DNA from: Shinella zoogloeoides
Lineage (GTDB): Bacteria; Pseudomonadota; Alphaproteobacteria; Rhizobiales; Rhizobiaceae
Direction of reading: 5' to 3'
NCBI RefSeq assembly: GCF_022682305.1
Contig: NZ_CP093528.1
Location: forward strand, 819,501 to 883,500
Length of the DNA: 64,000 nucleotides
The notes under the pieces were generated by a model, which was not told the DNA's origin, did not search any database, and saw nothing but the letters and a program-made list of their open reading frames with translations. Shown piece by piece: positions 1 through 8,610 of this stretch. How positions within the stretch are numbered: position 1 is the stretch's first letter; the number at the start of each line of letters is the position of its first letter. The position numbers and the translations under genes were made by a program.

Positions 1-1
1 C

Positions 2-709
2 TGGGGCGCGAAGTTCAATGCGACGCTGACGGCGAACGGCATGGGCTATCCGGTCCAGCTCTGGGACAGCGTCCCGCATTCGATGCTGATCACCACGGAC
101 GTCGTCTCGAAGCCCTCCTGGCTCATGGAGAACGCCCCGGTGCCGCAGTCCGCGCTTCCCGCGGACGGTCAGGCGGCCCTGCCGCCGATCGGCCTCGACA
201 ATGCGGTCATGATTGCCGCCGCGGCCGGCATGCTGCCGGGCTATGAGGTGTCGCCGCCATCGGGCGAGACCGGCGTCTACACCGCGTCGATCTTTCCGGC
301 CGATCTCGAATACGAGCGCACCATCCATATCGACCAGTATTCCGGCGAGCGCCTGGTCGATATTGCCTATGGCGACTATCCGGTGACCGGCAAGGCCATC
401 GAATGGAGCATCAATCTGCACAAGGGACAGCAATGGGGCCTGTTCAACCAGCTCCTGATGCTTTCGACCTGCCTCGTGGTCATCGCCATGAGCGTGTCGG
501 GCGTCGTCATGTGGTGGAAGCGCCGCCCCGACGGGCGCATCGGCGTGCCGCCGGCCCCGCGCGAAACGCGCCTCTATCTCGGTCTCTGGGGCATCGCCGC
601 CGTCTTCGGCGTGCTCTTCCCGCTGACGGGCATCACCATCCTCGCCATGATCGTCCTCGATCAATGCGTCATCCGCACCGTGCCGCCGCTGCGGCGCTTC
701 TTCTCCTGA
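2..709 (+). CDS. PepSY-associated TM protein, C-terminal part (5' end outside window)
   Basis: The reading frame is open from base 2, so the gene begins upstream of the window and only about the last 235 residues are visible. The visible part has an extracytoplasmic PepSY-like segment (Tyr/Asp-rich, around RTIHIDQYSGERLVDIAYGD), then two hydrophobic helices separated by a short basic loop (VVMWWKRRPDGRIG). This matches the PepSY_TM family of inner-membrane proteins, several of which are linked to iron or siderophore reduction. It precedes a copper chaperone by 26 bp and may be cotranscribed with it. The family is fairly clear; the substrate is not. Confidence 0.8.
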   Translation, partial: WGAKFNATLTANGMGYPVQLWDSVPHSMLITTDVVSKPSWLMENAPVPQSALPADGQAALPPIGLDNAVMIAAAAGMLPGYEVSPPSGETGVYTASIFPADLEYERTIHIDQYSGERLVDIAYGDYPVTGKAIEWSINLHKGQQWGLFNQLLMLSTCLVVIAMSVSGVVMWWKRRPDGRIGVPPAPRETRLYLGLWGIAAVFGVLFPLTGITILAMIVLDQCVIRTVPPLRRFFS

Positions 710-735
710 TCCAAACACCAGAAAGGATATTTTCC

Positions 736-1236
736 ATGAAACGCATCCTCGCAACCCTCGCCGTCCTCGCGCTCTCGGCCTCCGCCGTCCTCGCCCACGA
801 TTTCACGCTCGGCGACCTGAAGATCCATCACCCGGCCTCCAAGGCCACGCTGCCCGGCCAGCCGGTCGCCGGCGGCTTCATGACCATCACCAACACCGCC
901 GCCGTCGCCGACCGCCTCGTCTCCATCGCCGCGCCGGATGTCTCCGACGACGTGCAGATCCATGAAATGGCCATGGAGAACGATGTGATGAAGATGCGCC
1001 AGCTTGCCGACGGCGTGGAACTGCCGGCCGGCGCCAAGGTCGAGCTGAAGCCCGGCGGCCTGCACGTCATGTTCATGAAGATCAAGCACCCGCTCAAGGA
1101 GGGCGACAAGTTCAAGGCGACGCTGAACTTCGAGAAGGCCGGCAAGATCGATGTGGACTTCAAGGTCGAAGCCGCCAAGCCCGCCGCCAAGGAAGGCGAA
1201 GCCGCCAGCGGCGATCATTCGGCCCACGGCGGCTGA
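736..1236 (+). CDS. Periplasmic copper chaperone PCu(A)C
   Basis: A 166-residue exported protein with a signal peptide (MKRILATLAVLALSASAVLA) and a PCu(A)C (DUF461) domain. The Cu(I)-binding motif is visible as His76, Met78, Met87, His110 and Met112, close to the family pattern H(M)X10MX21HXM. Members deliver copper to the CuA and CuB centres of cytochrome oxidase in the periplasm. The Lys/Ala/His-rich tail (ending HSAHGG) may add metal affinity. I chose the ATG at 736 because AAAGGAT lies just upstream and the signal peptide starts there; a longer frame upstream has no family support. Confidence 0.92.
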   Translation: MKRILATLAVLALSASAVLAHDFTLGDLKIHHPASKATLPGQPVAGGFMTITNTAAVADRLVSIAAPDVSDDVQIHEMAMENDVMKMRQLADGVELPAGAKVELKPGGLHVMFMKIKHPLKEGDKFKATLNFEKAGKIDVDFKVEAAKPAAKEGEAASGDHSAHGG

Positions 1237-1245
1237 TAAGAGCGG

Positions 1246-1275
1246 ATGAGGGGGCTGCGGAAAATGCCCCCTCAT
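1246..1275. terminator. Inverted repeat between convergent genes, possible bidirectional terminator
   Basis: A perfect 10-bp stem (ATGAGGGGGC / GCCCCCTCAT) with a 10-nt loop lies just after the chaperone stop. A second GC-rich hairpin follows at about 1287-1312. Neither is followed by a clear T-run, so intrinsic termination is only suggested by position between convergent genes. Confidence 0.4.
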
Positions 1276-1327
1276 TCACCATGACGCCTCCCCGTTCGGG
1301 CAGGCGGGGAGGCGGGGCCGGGCGAGG

Positions 1328-2692
1328 TCAGCCCGTCCGGTTCCGTTCGATCGTCAGATGCGCATGGTCGCCAGCCTCCCTGGTGAGGTCGCCGGTCGCG
1401 CGCTCGTTCCAGCGGTAGCCGGCGATGGCCGCTTCCGGCGTGTCCTCGAAGATATTGCCGGAAATGAGGGCCGAGCCGGCGTCCTCAACCACGCTCACCG
1501 CGCAGCCGACCGGGCTTGACCGCACCAGGTTGCCGCTGACGACGAGACCGCGCATATAGGGTCCCCAGCCGAGGACCAGCCCCCATTTCGGGGCATTCTC
1601 CACCGTGTTGCCGGAAACGACCGCGTCGGCCTCCACCGCGATGCCGAAGCCGAAGCCTGCGCCCTCGTGGACATAGGGGCCTTCGAGACTGAGGTTGCGC
1701 ACGATATTGCCGGTGACGCTGGCCAGCCGGCCACCCTCGTTGAAGTTGACGATCAGGATACCGTTGGCCGCGCCGTCGATCAGGTTGCCGTTGACGATGG
1801 CGCCCGTGAAGCCGAATTCGGAGTAGATGGCCGTCTCGCCGCTGTCGAGGCAGGTATTGCCCGCGATCTGCACGTTCGAGCCGGCATTGGCGCGAATGGC
1901 GGAGAAGGCGCAGCCGGAGATATGGTTGCCCGATATCATCACGTCGTCGGCGCGGAAGATGTTGATGCCGTTGCCGTATTGCCCGGTGCCGCCATGCGCG
2001 GCGTTGATGCGGGCGATGCGGTTGCCGGAAACGATCGTGCCGTCGCGGCCCTTCTGCCAGCGATGGATGAGGATGCCGCCGTTGCCGCAGTCGAAGACAT
2101 GGTTGCCGGTGACGGCGAGGTCGCGGCTCTCGACGGCATAGAGCGCATGCTCGCCGGCCCCCGAAAGCCGGTTGCGCTCGATGCGTCCGCCGCAGCGCTC
2201 CAGGCTCACGGCGGATTTCGAAGCCCCGTGGATCTCGCAGTTCTCGATGGTGACATGCGCGACGTCGCGCAAGTGCACGAGGCCCCGCACGCTGTCGTCC
2301 AGCCAGCGGTTCGCCCCGTCGATGACGAGATTGGCAAGCTCGATCCGCCCCGCGCCCTCGGCGGCGAAGAGATGGCCGCCGCCGCCATAGACAATGCGCG
2401 TCGCGCCCGGAACGCCGGTCAGCCGTGTGTTGTCGGGCAGGGTGATGTTGGAGATGTCGTAGTCGCCGGGTGGAAGGAAGACCGGCGTGTTCTTCGCCGC
2501 CGCGTCCTTCAGCAGCTTCGCGAACGCCCTGCTCTTGCGGTCGTCCGCGCCGGGGCGCACGCCATGGGCCGCCGCGTCGATGCTGCCGCGCAGGTCGACG
2601 TCGACGACGGGTAGCCGCTGCGTCCGCGCTGCCGCCGCACCGGCCATGCCTGCTGTTCCGAGACCTGAGAGAAATAACCGTCTGCTAACCAT
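1328..2692 (-). CDS. TIGR03808-type Tat-exported right-handed beta-helix protein
   Basis: A 454-residue protein with a Tat-like signal (VSRRLFLSGLGTAGMAGAAAA) and a body of repeated GNxI / SGNxI / NxIxG strands typical of right-handed parallel beta-helix (pectate-lyase-like) proteins. It matches the rhizobial Tat-translocated repetitive family TIGR03808, whose function is unknown; polysaccharide binding or cleavage is a guess from the fold. The ATG at 2692 is preferred over one five codons upstream because AAGGAGCT lies at normal spacing before it and the twin arginines follow directly. It is monocistronic and convergent with the copper chaperone. Confidence 0.88.
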   Translation of the reverse strand: MVSRRLFLSGLGTAGMAGAAAARTQRLPVVDVDLRGSIDAAAHGVRPGADDRKSRAFAKLLKDAAAKNTPVFLPPGDYDISNITLPDNTRLTGVPGATRIVYGGGGHLFAAEGAGRIELANLVIDGANRWLDDSVRGLVHLRDVAHVTIENCEIHGASKSAVSLERCGGRIERNRLSGAGEHALYAVESRDLAVTGNHVFDCGNGGILIHRWQKGRDGTIVSGNRIARINAAHGGTGQYGNGINIFRADDVMISGNHISGCAFSAIRANAGSNVQIAGNTCLDSGETAIYSEFGFTGAIVNGNLIDGAANGILIVNFNEGGRLASVTGNIVRNLSLEGPYVHEGAGFGFGIAVEADAVVSGNTVENAPKWGLVLGWGPYMRGLVVSGNLVRSSPVGCAVSVVEDAGSALISGNIFEDTPEAAIAGYRWNERATGDLTREAGDHAHLTIERNRTG

Positions 2693-2902
2693 GGAAGCTC
2701 CTTGCATGCGGCATAGCAGGAAGCGTGCCAGACGGTTCTGTACCGGAACGGCACAGTGCCGAGCCGCCCGTCAGGGTTGCGTTATTTTGCGCGCGAGGAC
2801 CCGGATTGTCGGCATTTCGCCGGTTTCCTTTAGGTTTGGATAACGACTCAGGGTGTAGCTTCGGCCGTTCCGGAAAGAGGAGGCGGCCGGCGATGTCCTT
2901 CC

Positions 2903-5227
2903 TTGCATGGGGAATTGCTGGGTTCGATGTCCATGAAACTGTCCCGCCTTGGCAATGACGATGCCGATCAGACGGCGCGCCTGATGTCGGCCAGCCGCCG
3001 CCTCATCGACGAGGCGGCGCGGCTCTTTCCGCTTGCGGCGGCGCAGAACGACCGCACGATCTGGCTGGAGGCCATGATCGACGAGGTGCCGGACTACCTC
3101 TATTTCAAGGACAGGAACGGCCGCTTCGTCGTCGCCAACCGCGCCATCGTCAACGACAACCGGCGCGAGGGGCTGGACAGCCTCGAGGGCCTTACCGATT
3201 TCGACATTCATCCCGAGCATGTCGCGCGCGGTTTCTTCAACGTCGAGCAGGAGATCATCCGCACCGGCAGGGCCGCGCTCGACATGGAGGAGCTGATCCG
3301 CGATTCCCGCGGCAATCTCAAATGGCTGCTTACCTCCAAGCTGCCGGTGCGCGATGCGGCCGGCGTGGTGATCGGCCTTGTCGGCGTCGCCCGCGACATC
3401 ACCGAGCGCAAGCGCTCCGAGAGCCTGCATCTCGGCCAGGCGCATCTTCTCAAGATGATCGCGCTCGGCGCGCCTCTGACGGAGATCTTCTCCTCCCTCA
3501 TCCTGCTGATCGAGGCCCATGTGCCCGATGTCGCCGGCTCGATCCTGCTGCTCGCGCCCGATGGGCGGCACATCCTCAACGGCGCGGCGCCGAACCTCGA
3601 TCCGGCCTTCTGCAAGCTGATCGAGGGGGCGGAGATCGGCCCTGCCGTCGGCTCCTGCGGCACGGCCATGTGGCGCGGCGAACCGGTCGTCGTCTGCGAT
3701 ATCGAGACCGATCCGCTCTGGACCGACTACAAGGCGCTCGTCACGCCCTACGGCTTCCGTGCCTGCTGGTCCTCGCCGATCCGCTCCTATCAGGGCAGGG
3801 TGCTCGGCACGTTCGCGCTCTATTCGCGCCTTGCCGGCGAGCCTTCCGCCGAATGCATGAAGCTCGTCGGCATGGCGACCCATATCGCCGGCATCGCCAT
3901 CGAGCGAAAGCAGGCGGAGGACAGCATCCAGTTCATGGCCCATCACGATGCGCTGACGGGCCTGCCGAACCGCAGCATGCTGGACGAGCGCGTCGCCTCG
4001 GCCATCGAGGCGGCGGACGACAGCGGCGGAACCGTGACGCTCGCCTTCATCGACCTCGACAATTTCAAGCTGGTCAACGACAGCCTCGGGCACCATGCCG
4101 GCGACGAACTGCTGAAGATCGTCTCGGCCCGCATGCTGGGCTGCGTGCGCGCCGGCGACAGCATCGTCCGGCTCGGCGGCGACGAGTTCGTGGTTCTGAT
4201 CGACGGTGCGCTGCCGGAAGGCGAGACGGTGGAGGCGAGGCTGCAGGCCGTGCGTGATGCCGTCGCCTCGCCGGTGGAGATCGAGGGGCGCTCCTTCCAG
4301 GTGACCTGCAGCATGGGCGTCGCCTCCTATCCCGCGCACGGCCGCAACGCGACGGAACTGCTCGCCCGGGCGGACGCCGCCATGTACCGCGCCAAGGAGG
4401 TCGGCCGCGACGCCATGGAGGTCTTCACCGCCGAGCTTGCCAACCGCGCCCATGAAAAGCTGGAACGACAGGAGGAGCTGCGCCGCGCGCTGGCGCAGGG
4501 CGAGCTTTTCCTGCAGTACCAGCCGCAGATGGACCTTACGACCGGCCGCATCTTCGCCGTCGAGGCGCTGATCCGCTGGCGCCACCCCGAGCGCGGGCTC
4601 GTGCCGCCCGGTGATTTCATTCCGCTTGCCGAGGAGACGGGCCTGATCGTGCCCATCGGCGACTGGACGTTGCGCGCCGCCTGCCGGCAGAACAAGGCCT
4701 GGCAGCTTTCCGGCCTGCCGCCCATCGTCGTTTCCGTCAATGTCTCGGCGCGCCAGTTCCAGGCGAAGGACTGGGTGGAGCGCGTCGCGACGGCGCTCGA
4801 GGAAAGCGGGCTGGAGGCGCGCTATCTGGAGCTGGAGCTGACCGAGAGCCTGATCATGCAGGACGTGCAGCAGGCCGTGGAGACCATGCACCGGTTGGAA
4901 CAGCTCGGCGTGCATCTCGCCATCGACGATTTCGGCACGGGCTATTCCAGCCTTGCCTCCCTGAAACGCTTTCCCGTCGGCCGCCTCAAGATCGACCGGT
5001 CCTTCGTACAGGATCTGCCGGCCGACAACGACGATGCCGCCATCGCCCATGCCGTCATCTCGCTCGCCCATTCGCTTCAGCTTCGCGTCATCGCCGAAGG
5101 GGTGGAGACGCGCGAGCAGGTCGATTTCCTGCGCGCGGCGGGCTGCGATGAGATCCAGGGCTTCTATCTCTCCCGCCCCATCGACGCGCGCGCCCTTCAG
5201 GCGATCCTCTGTATTCCCAATCTCTGA
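2903..5227 (+). CDS. PAS-GAF-GGDEF-EAL cyclic di-GMP enzyme
   Basis: A 774-residue cytoplasmic signalling protein. Domains in order: PAS near residues 55-165 (VPDYLYFKDRNGRFVVANRA), GAF near 180-335, GGDEF near 345-510 and EAL near 525-770. The diguanylate cyclase motif RLGGDEF (425-429) is intact, with an RxxD inhibitory site (RAGD) five residues ahead. The phosphodiesterase signature is intact as EALIRW (554 onwards), LELTES, DDFGTGYSS and the EGVET loop, so both activities are possible. No membrane helix is seen, so the input should be a cytosolic ligand or redox signal. The start is uncertain: ATGs at 2903, 2927 and 2933 all lack a good ribosome site. Confidence 0.92.
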   Translation: MHGELLGSMSMKLSRLGNDDADQTARLMSASRRLIDEAARLFPLAAAQNDRTIWLEAMIDEVPDYLYFKDRNGRFVVANRAIVNDNRREGLDSLEGLTDFDIHPEHVARGFFNVEQEIIRTGRAALDMEELIRDSRGNLKWLLTSKLPVRDAAGVVIGLVGVARDITERKRSESLHLGQAHLLKMIALGAPLTEIFSSLILLIEAHVPDVAGSILLLAPDGRHILNGAAPNLDPAFCKLIEGAEIGPAVGSCGTAMWRGEPVVVCDIETDPLWTDYKALVTPYGFRACWSSPIRSYQGRVLGTFALYSRLAGEPSAECMKLVGMATHIAGIAIERKQAEDSIQFMAHHDALTGLPNRSMLDERVASAIEAADDSGGTVTLAFIDLDNFKLVNDSLGHHAGDELLKIVSARMLGCVRAGDSIVRLGGDEFVVLIDGALPEGETVEARLQAVRDAVASPVEIEGRSFQVTCSMGVASYPAHGRNATELLARADAAMYRAKEVGRDAMEVFTAELANRAHEKLERQEELRRALAQGELFLQYQPQMDLTTGRIFAVEALIRWRHPERGLVPPGDFIPLAEETGLIVPIGDWTLRAACRQNKAWQLSGLPPIVVSVNVSARQFQAKDWVERVATALEESGLEARYLELELTESLIMQDVQQAVETMHRLEQLGVHLAIDDFGTGYSSLASLKRFPVGRLKIDRSFVQDLPADNDDAAIAHAVISLAHSLQLRVIAEGVETREQVDFLRAAGCDEIQGFYLSRPIDARALQAILCIPNL

Positions 5228-5268
5228 TATTCCTTGCGCACCGGACGCTTCCGCTCTTGACTTTGTTA

Positions 5269-5282
5269 TGTTGATATCAACA
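5269..5282. promoter_or_regulatory. 14-bp palindrome before MarR gene (candidate operator)
   Basis: TGTTGATATCAACA is a perfect palindrome ending 9 bp before the MarR-type start codon, with a TTGACT -35-like element at 5257-5262. MarR proteins usually bind such AT-centred palindromes and often repress themselves. The assignment rests on position. Confidence 0.6.
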
Positions 5283-5291
5283 GTAAGAGGC

Positions 5292-5738
5292 ATGTCCGAT
5301 GACACTCCGATTCCCTACGAGACGACGCTGTTCGTGCGCGACCATTGCCTGTGCCTGCAGGCGCAGCGCGCGGCGCGGGCGCTGGCCCGCCGCTTCGACG
5401 ATGCGCTGCGCCCGGTCGGCCTCACCAACGGCCAGTTCTCGCTGCTGATGGCGCTGAACCGGCCCGAACCGCCGCCGATGGGACCCGTCGCAAGCCTGCT
5501 CGCCATGGACCGCACGACGCTGACCGCCGCCCTCAAGCCCCTGGAGCGGCGCGGCCTCGTCACCGTGGAGCCGGATCCGCGCGACCGCCGCGGCCGCTTG
5601 CTGCGCCTGACGCCGGACGGGCGCCGCCTGCTGTCGCAAGCCTTTCCCATCTGGAAGGAGACGCATGCGAAGGTCGATGCCCAGCTTTCCGCCGTGGATA
5701 TGGGCGTGCTGCGTGCCGGCATGTTGGCGCTTGCATAG
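5292..5738 (+). CDS. MarR family transcriptional regulator
   Basis: A 148-residue winged-helix protein. The recognition region (LAMDRTTLTAALKPLERRGLV) and the beta-wing (DPRDRRGRLLRLTPDGRRL) are typical of MarR. Cysteines in the N-terminal helix (HCLCLQAQ) might allow thiol sensing, but this is unproven. The ATG at 5292 is chosen because TAAGAGG precedes it; longer forms run back into the upstream gene. A perfect palindrome overlaps the putative promoter, suggesting autoregulation. The target is unclear; the next gene, 56 bp downstream, encodes a DNA-repair exonuclease. Confidence 0.88.
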   Translation: MSDDTPIPYETTLFVRDHCLCLQAQRAARALARRFDDALRPVGLTNGQFSLLMALNRPEPPPMGPVASLLAMDRTTLTAALKPLERRGLVTVEPDPRDRRGRLLRLTPDGRRLLSQAFPIWKETHAKVDAQLSAVDMGVLRAGMLALA

Positions 5739-5794
5739 GGCAGGCGGCCTTCGCCCCACTGGCAGATCGCGCGAAAACGCCTATCTTTCCCGCC

Positions 5795-6805
5795 ATGAAG
5801 CCTGACCAGCTCCTCCATCCGGCGCCCGCCGGCCTCTATTGTCCTGCCGGCGATTTCTACATCGATCCCGTCCGCCCGGTGGCGCGGGCGCTGATCACCC
5901 ATGGCCATGCCGACCATGCCCGCGCCGGCCACGGCGCGGTGCTGGCGACGCGGGAAACGCTGGATATCATGGAGATCCGCTACGGCGCGGATTTCTGCGG
6001 TTCCCGGCAGGTCGCCGCCTATGGCGAGCGCATCGATCTCGGCGGCGTTGCCGTCTCCTTCCATCCGGCGGGCCATGTGCTCGGTTCCGCCCAGATCGCC
6101 GTCGAGAAGGACGGCCTGCGCATCGTCGCCTCCGGCGACTACAAGCGCGGCGCCGACCCGACCTGCGCGCCCTGGGAGCCGGTGCCCTGCGATGTCTTCA
6201 TCACCGAGGCGACCTTCGGCCTGCCGGTCTTCCACCATCCCGCGCCGAAGGCCGAGATGGGCAAGCTCCTGACCTCGCTGCGGCAGTTTCCCGAGCGCAG
6301 CCATCTTGTCGGGGCCTATTCGCTCGGCAAGGCGCAGCGCGTCATCCGCCTCCTGCGCGATTGCGGCCACGATGCGCCGGTCTATATCCACGGCGCGCTC
6401 GCCACGCTCTGCGACTACTACGCCAGCCGCGGCATCGACCTCGGCGACCTGCGGCCGGCGACGGCCGAGGGGAGCAGCCCCGCCGATTTTCGGGGCGCGG
6501 TCGTCGTCGGCCCGCCCTCGGCCTTTGCCGATCGCTGGGCGCGGCGCTTCAACGAGCCGCTCGTCGCCTTCGCCTCCGGCTGGATGATGGTGCGCCAGCG
6601 CGCGAAACAGGGCGGTGTCGAGCTGCCGCTCGTCATCTCCGATCATTGCGACTGGCCGGAACTGACCGGGACGATCCGCGAGCTTGCGCCGGGTGAAGTC
6701 TGGGTGACGCATGGCCGCGAGGAGGCGCTGGTGCGCTGGTGCGAACTGGCCGGCATCCCGGCGCGCCCGCTGCATCTGGTAGGCTATGAGGATGAGGGGG
6801 ATTGA
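5795..6805 (+). CDS. Ligase-associated DNA exonuclease (metallo-beta-lactamase/beta-CASP fold)
   Basis: A 336-residue protein of the TIGR04122 family. The metal-binding HGHADHARAGH motif lies near residue 36, followed by HPAGHVLGSAQ, ASGDYKRG, and late SDHCDWPEL and VTHGREE motifs typical of beta-CASP nucleases such as SNM1 and CPSF. In many bacteria this gene is clustered with an ATP-dependent ligase, a DEXH helicase and a metallophosphoesterase, and it is thought to process DNA ends. Here the ligase follows after 179 bp, interrupted by a palindromic repeat; the other two partners are absent from the window. Confidence 0.9.
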   Translation: MKPDQLLHPAPAGLYCPAGDFYIDPVRPVARALITHGHADHARAGHGAVLATRETLDIMEIRYGADFCGSRQVAAYGERIDLGGVAVSFHPAGHVLGSAQIAVEKDGLRIVASGDYKRGADPTCAPWEPVPCDVFITEATFGLPVFHHPAPKAEMGKLLTSLRQFPERSHLVGAYSLGKAQRVIRLLRDCGHDAPVYIHGALATLCDYYASRGIDLGDLRPATAEGSSPADFRGAVVVGPPSAFADRWARRFNEPLVAFASGWMMVRQRAKQGGVELPLVISDHCDWPELTGTIRELAPGEVWVTHGREEALVRWCELAGIPARPLHLVGYEDEGD

Positions 6806-6821
6806 ATGGTGCAGATCGTTT

Positions 6822-6963
6822 GCCCCTCATCCGCCCTGCCGGGCACCGTCTCCCCGCAGGCGGGAAGACGGAGGCATGCCGCATCGCTTTCCGTAATCTC
6901 TACGTTCGCATGTGGCGCGTCCCCTTTCCCCGCTTGCGGGGAGAGGGCCAGGGTGAGGGGCAA
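6822..6963 (+). repeat. RIME-like palindromic repeat, copy 1
   Basis: The element runs from CCCCTCATCCG to GGGTGAGGGGC and holds two hairpins. The first contains CTCCCCGCAGGCGGGAAGAC (a degenerate arm) and the second TTTCCCCGCTTGCGGGGAGA. It fills the gap between the exonuclease and ligase genes. The arrangement resembles Rhizobium-specific intergenic mosaic elements; the family name is from memory, the repetition is seen directly. Confidence 0.8.
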
Positions 6964-6984
6964 GGCCGCGAAAGGTTTCCGCCC

Positions 6985-8610
6985 ATGAAAGCCTTCGCGA
7001 CCCTCCTCGACCGCCTCGTCCTCACCCCGTCGCGTAACGGCAAGCTGAAGCTGCTCGCCGACTATTTCCGCGACACGCCCGATCCCGACCGGGGCTACGG
7101 CCTTGCCGCCATCGCCGGCACGCTGGACCTGAAGAGCGTGAAGCCGGCGCTCCTGCGCGAGCTGGTGCTGGAGCGCATGGATGAGGTGCTGTTCCGCTAT
7201 TCCTACGACTATGTCGGCGACCTTGCCGAGACCATCGCGCTCGTCTGGGACCAGGAGCGCAAGGAGCGGGCGGACGACGACGCCCAGCCCCGGCTCGGTG
7301 CGGTCGTCGCCCGCATGAACGCGCTCGGCCGCACGGAGGCGCGCGGCGCGGTGCGCGACCTTCTCGACCGGCTCGATCCCTCCGCCCGCTTCGCCTTCAT
7401 CAAGCTGGCGACCGGGGGCTTGCGCATCGGTGTCTCCGCCCGGCTCGCCAAGCAGGCGTTGGCCGATTTCTCCGGCAGGGACGTCGCCGAGATCGAAACC
7501 CTCTGGCACGGTCTCCAGCCGCCCTATGAAGCGCTCTTCGCCTGGCTGGAGGGCAGGGCCGAGCGGCCCGTTCCGGTAACGCCCGCCATCTTCCATTCCG
7601 TCATGCTCGCAAATCCGGTGGGCGAGGGCGACCTCGACAATCTCGACCCCGCCGATTTCGCCGCCGAATGGAAATGGGACGGCATCCGCGTGCAATTGTC
7701 TTCGTCGGGCTCGACGCGCCGCCTCTATTCCCGCTCCGGCGACGACATCTCCGCCGCCTTCCCGGACGTGCTGGACGCCATCGACTTCGAGGGCGTCGTG
7801 GACGGCGAGCTGCTCGTCGGCGGCACCGCGCGCACCAACAGCCCGACGCGCACCTTCTCCGACCTCCAGCAGCGCCTCAACCGCAAGACGGTCAACGCGC
7901 GCATGCTGGAGGACTATCCGGCCTTCGTGCGCGCCTATGATGTGCTCTTCGATGGAGAGGAGGACGTGCGGCCGGAGAATTTCTCCACTCGCCGCGCCCG
8001 GCTCGCCGACCTCATCGCCGGCACGCCGCCGGGCCGCTTCGACCTTTCGCCGCTCGTGCCCTTCGCCTCCTGGGAGGAACTGGAGAAAATCCGCCGCGAG
8101 CCGCCCGATCCCGTCATCGAGGGCGTGATGATCAAGCGGCTCGACAGCGCCTACCAGGCCGGCCGCATGAAGGGGCCGTGGTTCAAGTGGAAGCGCGATC
8201 CGTACAATATCGACGCCGTGATGATGTATGCCCAGCGCGGCCACGGCAAACGCTCGAGCTACTATTCCGACTTCACCTTCGGTGTCTGGACCGCGGGGCC
8301 CGAGGGCGACATGCTGGTGCCGGTCGGCAAGGCCTATTTCGGCTTCACCGACGCGGAGCTGGACGTGCTCGACCGCTACGTGCGCAACAACACGACCGAC
8401 CGCTTCGGTCCGGTGCGCGCGGTGCGGGCCGAGCCGGGCCACGGCTTCGTGCTGGAGGTCGCTTTCGAGGGCATCAACCGCTCCACCCGCCACAAATCCG
8501 GCGTCGCCATGCGCTTTCCCCGCATCGCGCGGCTGCGCCAGGACAAGCTGCCGGCCGAGGCCGACCGGCTGGAGACGCTGATGGCGATGGTGGAGGCGAA
8601 GGAGAGCTAA
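6985..8610 (+). CDS. ATP-dependent DNA ligase, cisATP (TIGR04120) family
   Basis: A 541-residue ligase. Residues 1 to about 200 form the alpha-helical DNA-binding domain. The adenylylation motif I is EWKWDGIRVQL, with the AMP-accepting lysine; motif III is near VVDGELL, motif IV near VIEGVMIKR, and motif V is WFKWKRDPYNIDAV. The C-terminal OB fold follows. The family seals nicks in repair alongside the neighbouring exonuclease, while NAD-dependent LigA handles replication. The ATG at 6985 follows the repeat and begins MKAFATLLDRL as in relatives. It ends with a 4-bp convergent overlap with the hydroquinone reductase gene. Confidence 0.93.
   Translation: MKAFATLLDRLVLTPSRNGKLKLLADYFRDTPDPDRGYGLAAIAGTLDLKSVKPALLRELVLERMDEVLFRYSYDYVGDLAETIALVWDQERKERADDDAQPRLGAVVARMNALGRTEARGAVRDLLDRLDPSARFAFIKLATGGLRIGVSARLAKQALADFSGRDVAEIETLWHGLQPPYEALFAWLEGRAERPVPVTPAIFHSVMLANPVGEGDLDNLDPADFAAEWKWDGIRVQLSSSGSTRRLYSRSGDDISAAFPDVLDAIDFEGVVDGELLVGGTARTNSPTRTFSDLQQRLNRKTVNARMLEDYPAFVRAYDVLFDGEEDVRPENFSTRRARLADLIAGTPPGRFDLSPLVPFASWEELEKIRREPPDPVIEGVMIKRLDSAYQAGRMKGPWFKWKRDPYNIDAVMMYAQRGHGKRSSYYSDFTFGVWTAGPEGDMLVPVGKAYFGFTDAELDVLDRYVRNNTTDRFGPVRAVRAEPGHGFVLEVAFEGINRSTRHKSGVAMRFPRIARLRQDKLPAEADRLETLMAMVEAKES

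Noticed and set aside
2771..5305. Very long open frame (over 800 codons) on the minus strand opposite the c-di-GMP enzyme
   Set aside because: It is antisense to a gene with clear domains, has low-complexity Arg/Asp/Gly/His-rich composition typical of GC-rich shadow frames, and no ribosome site or homology.
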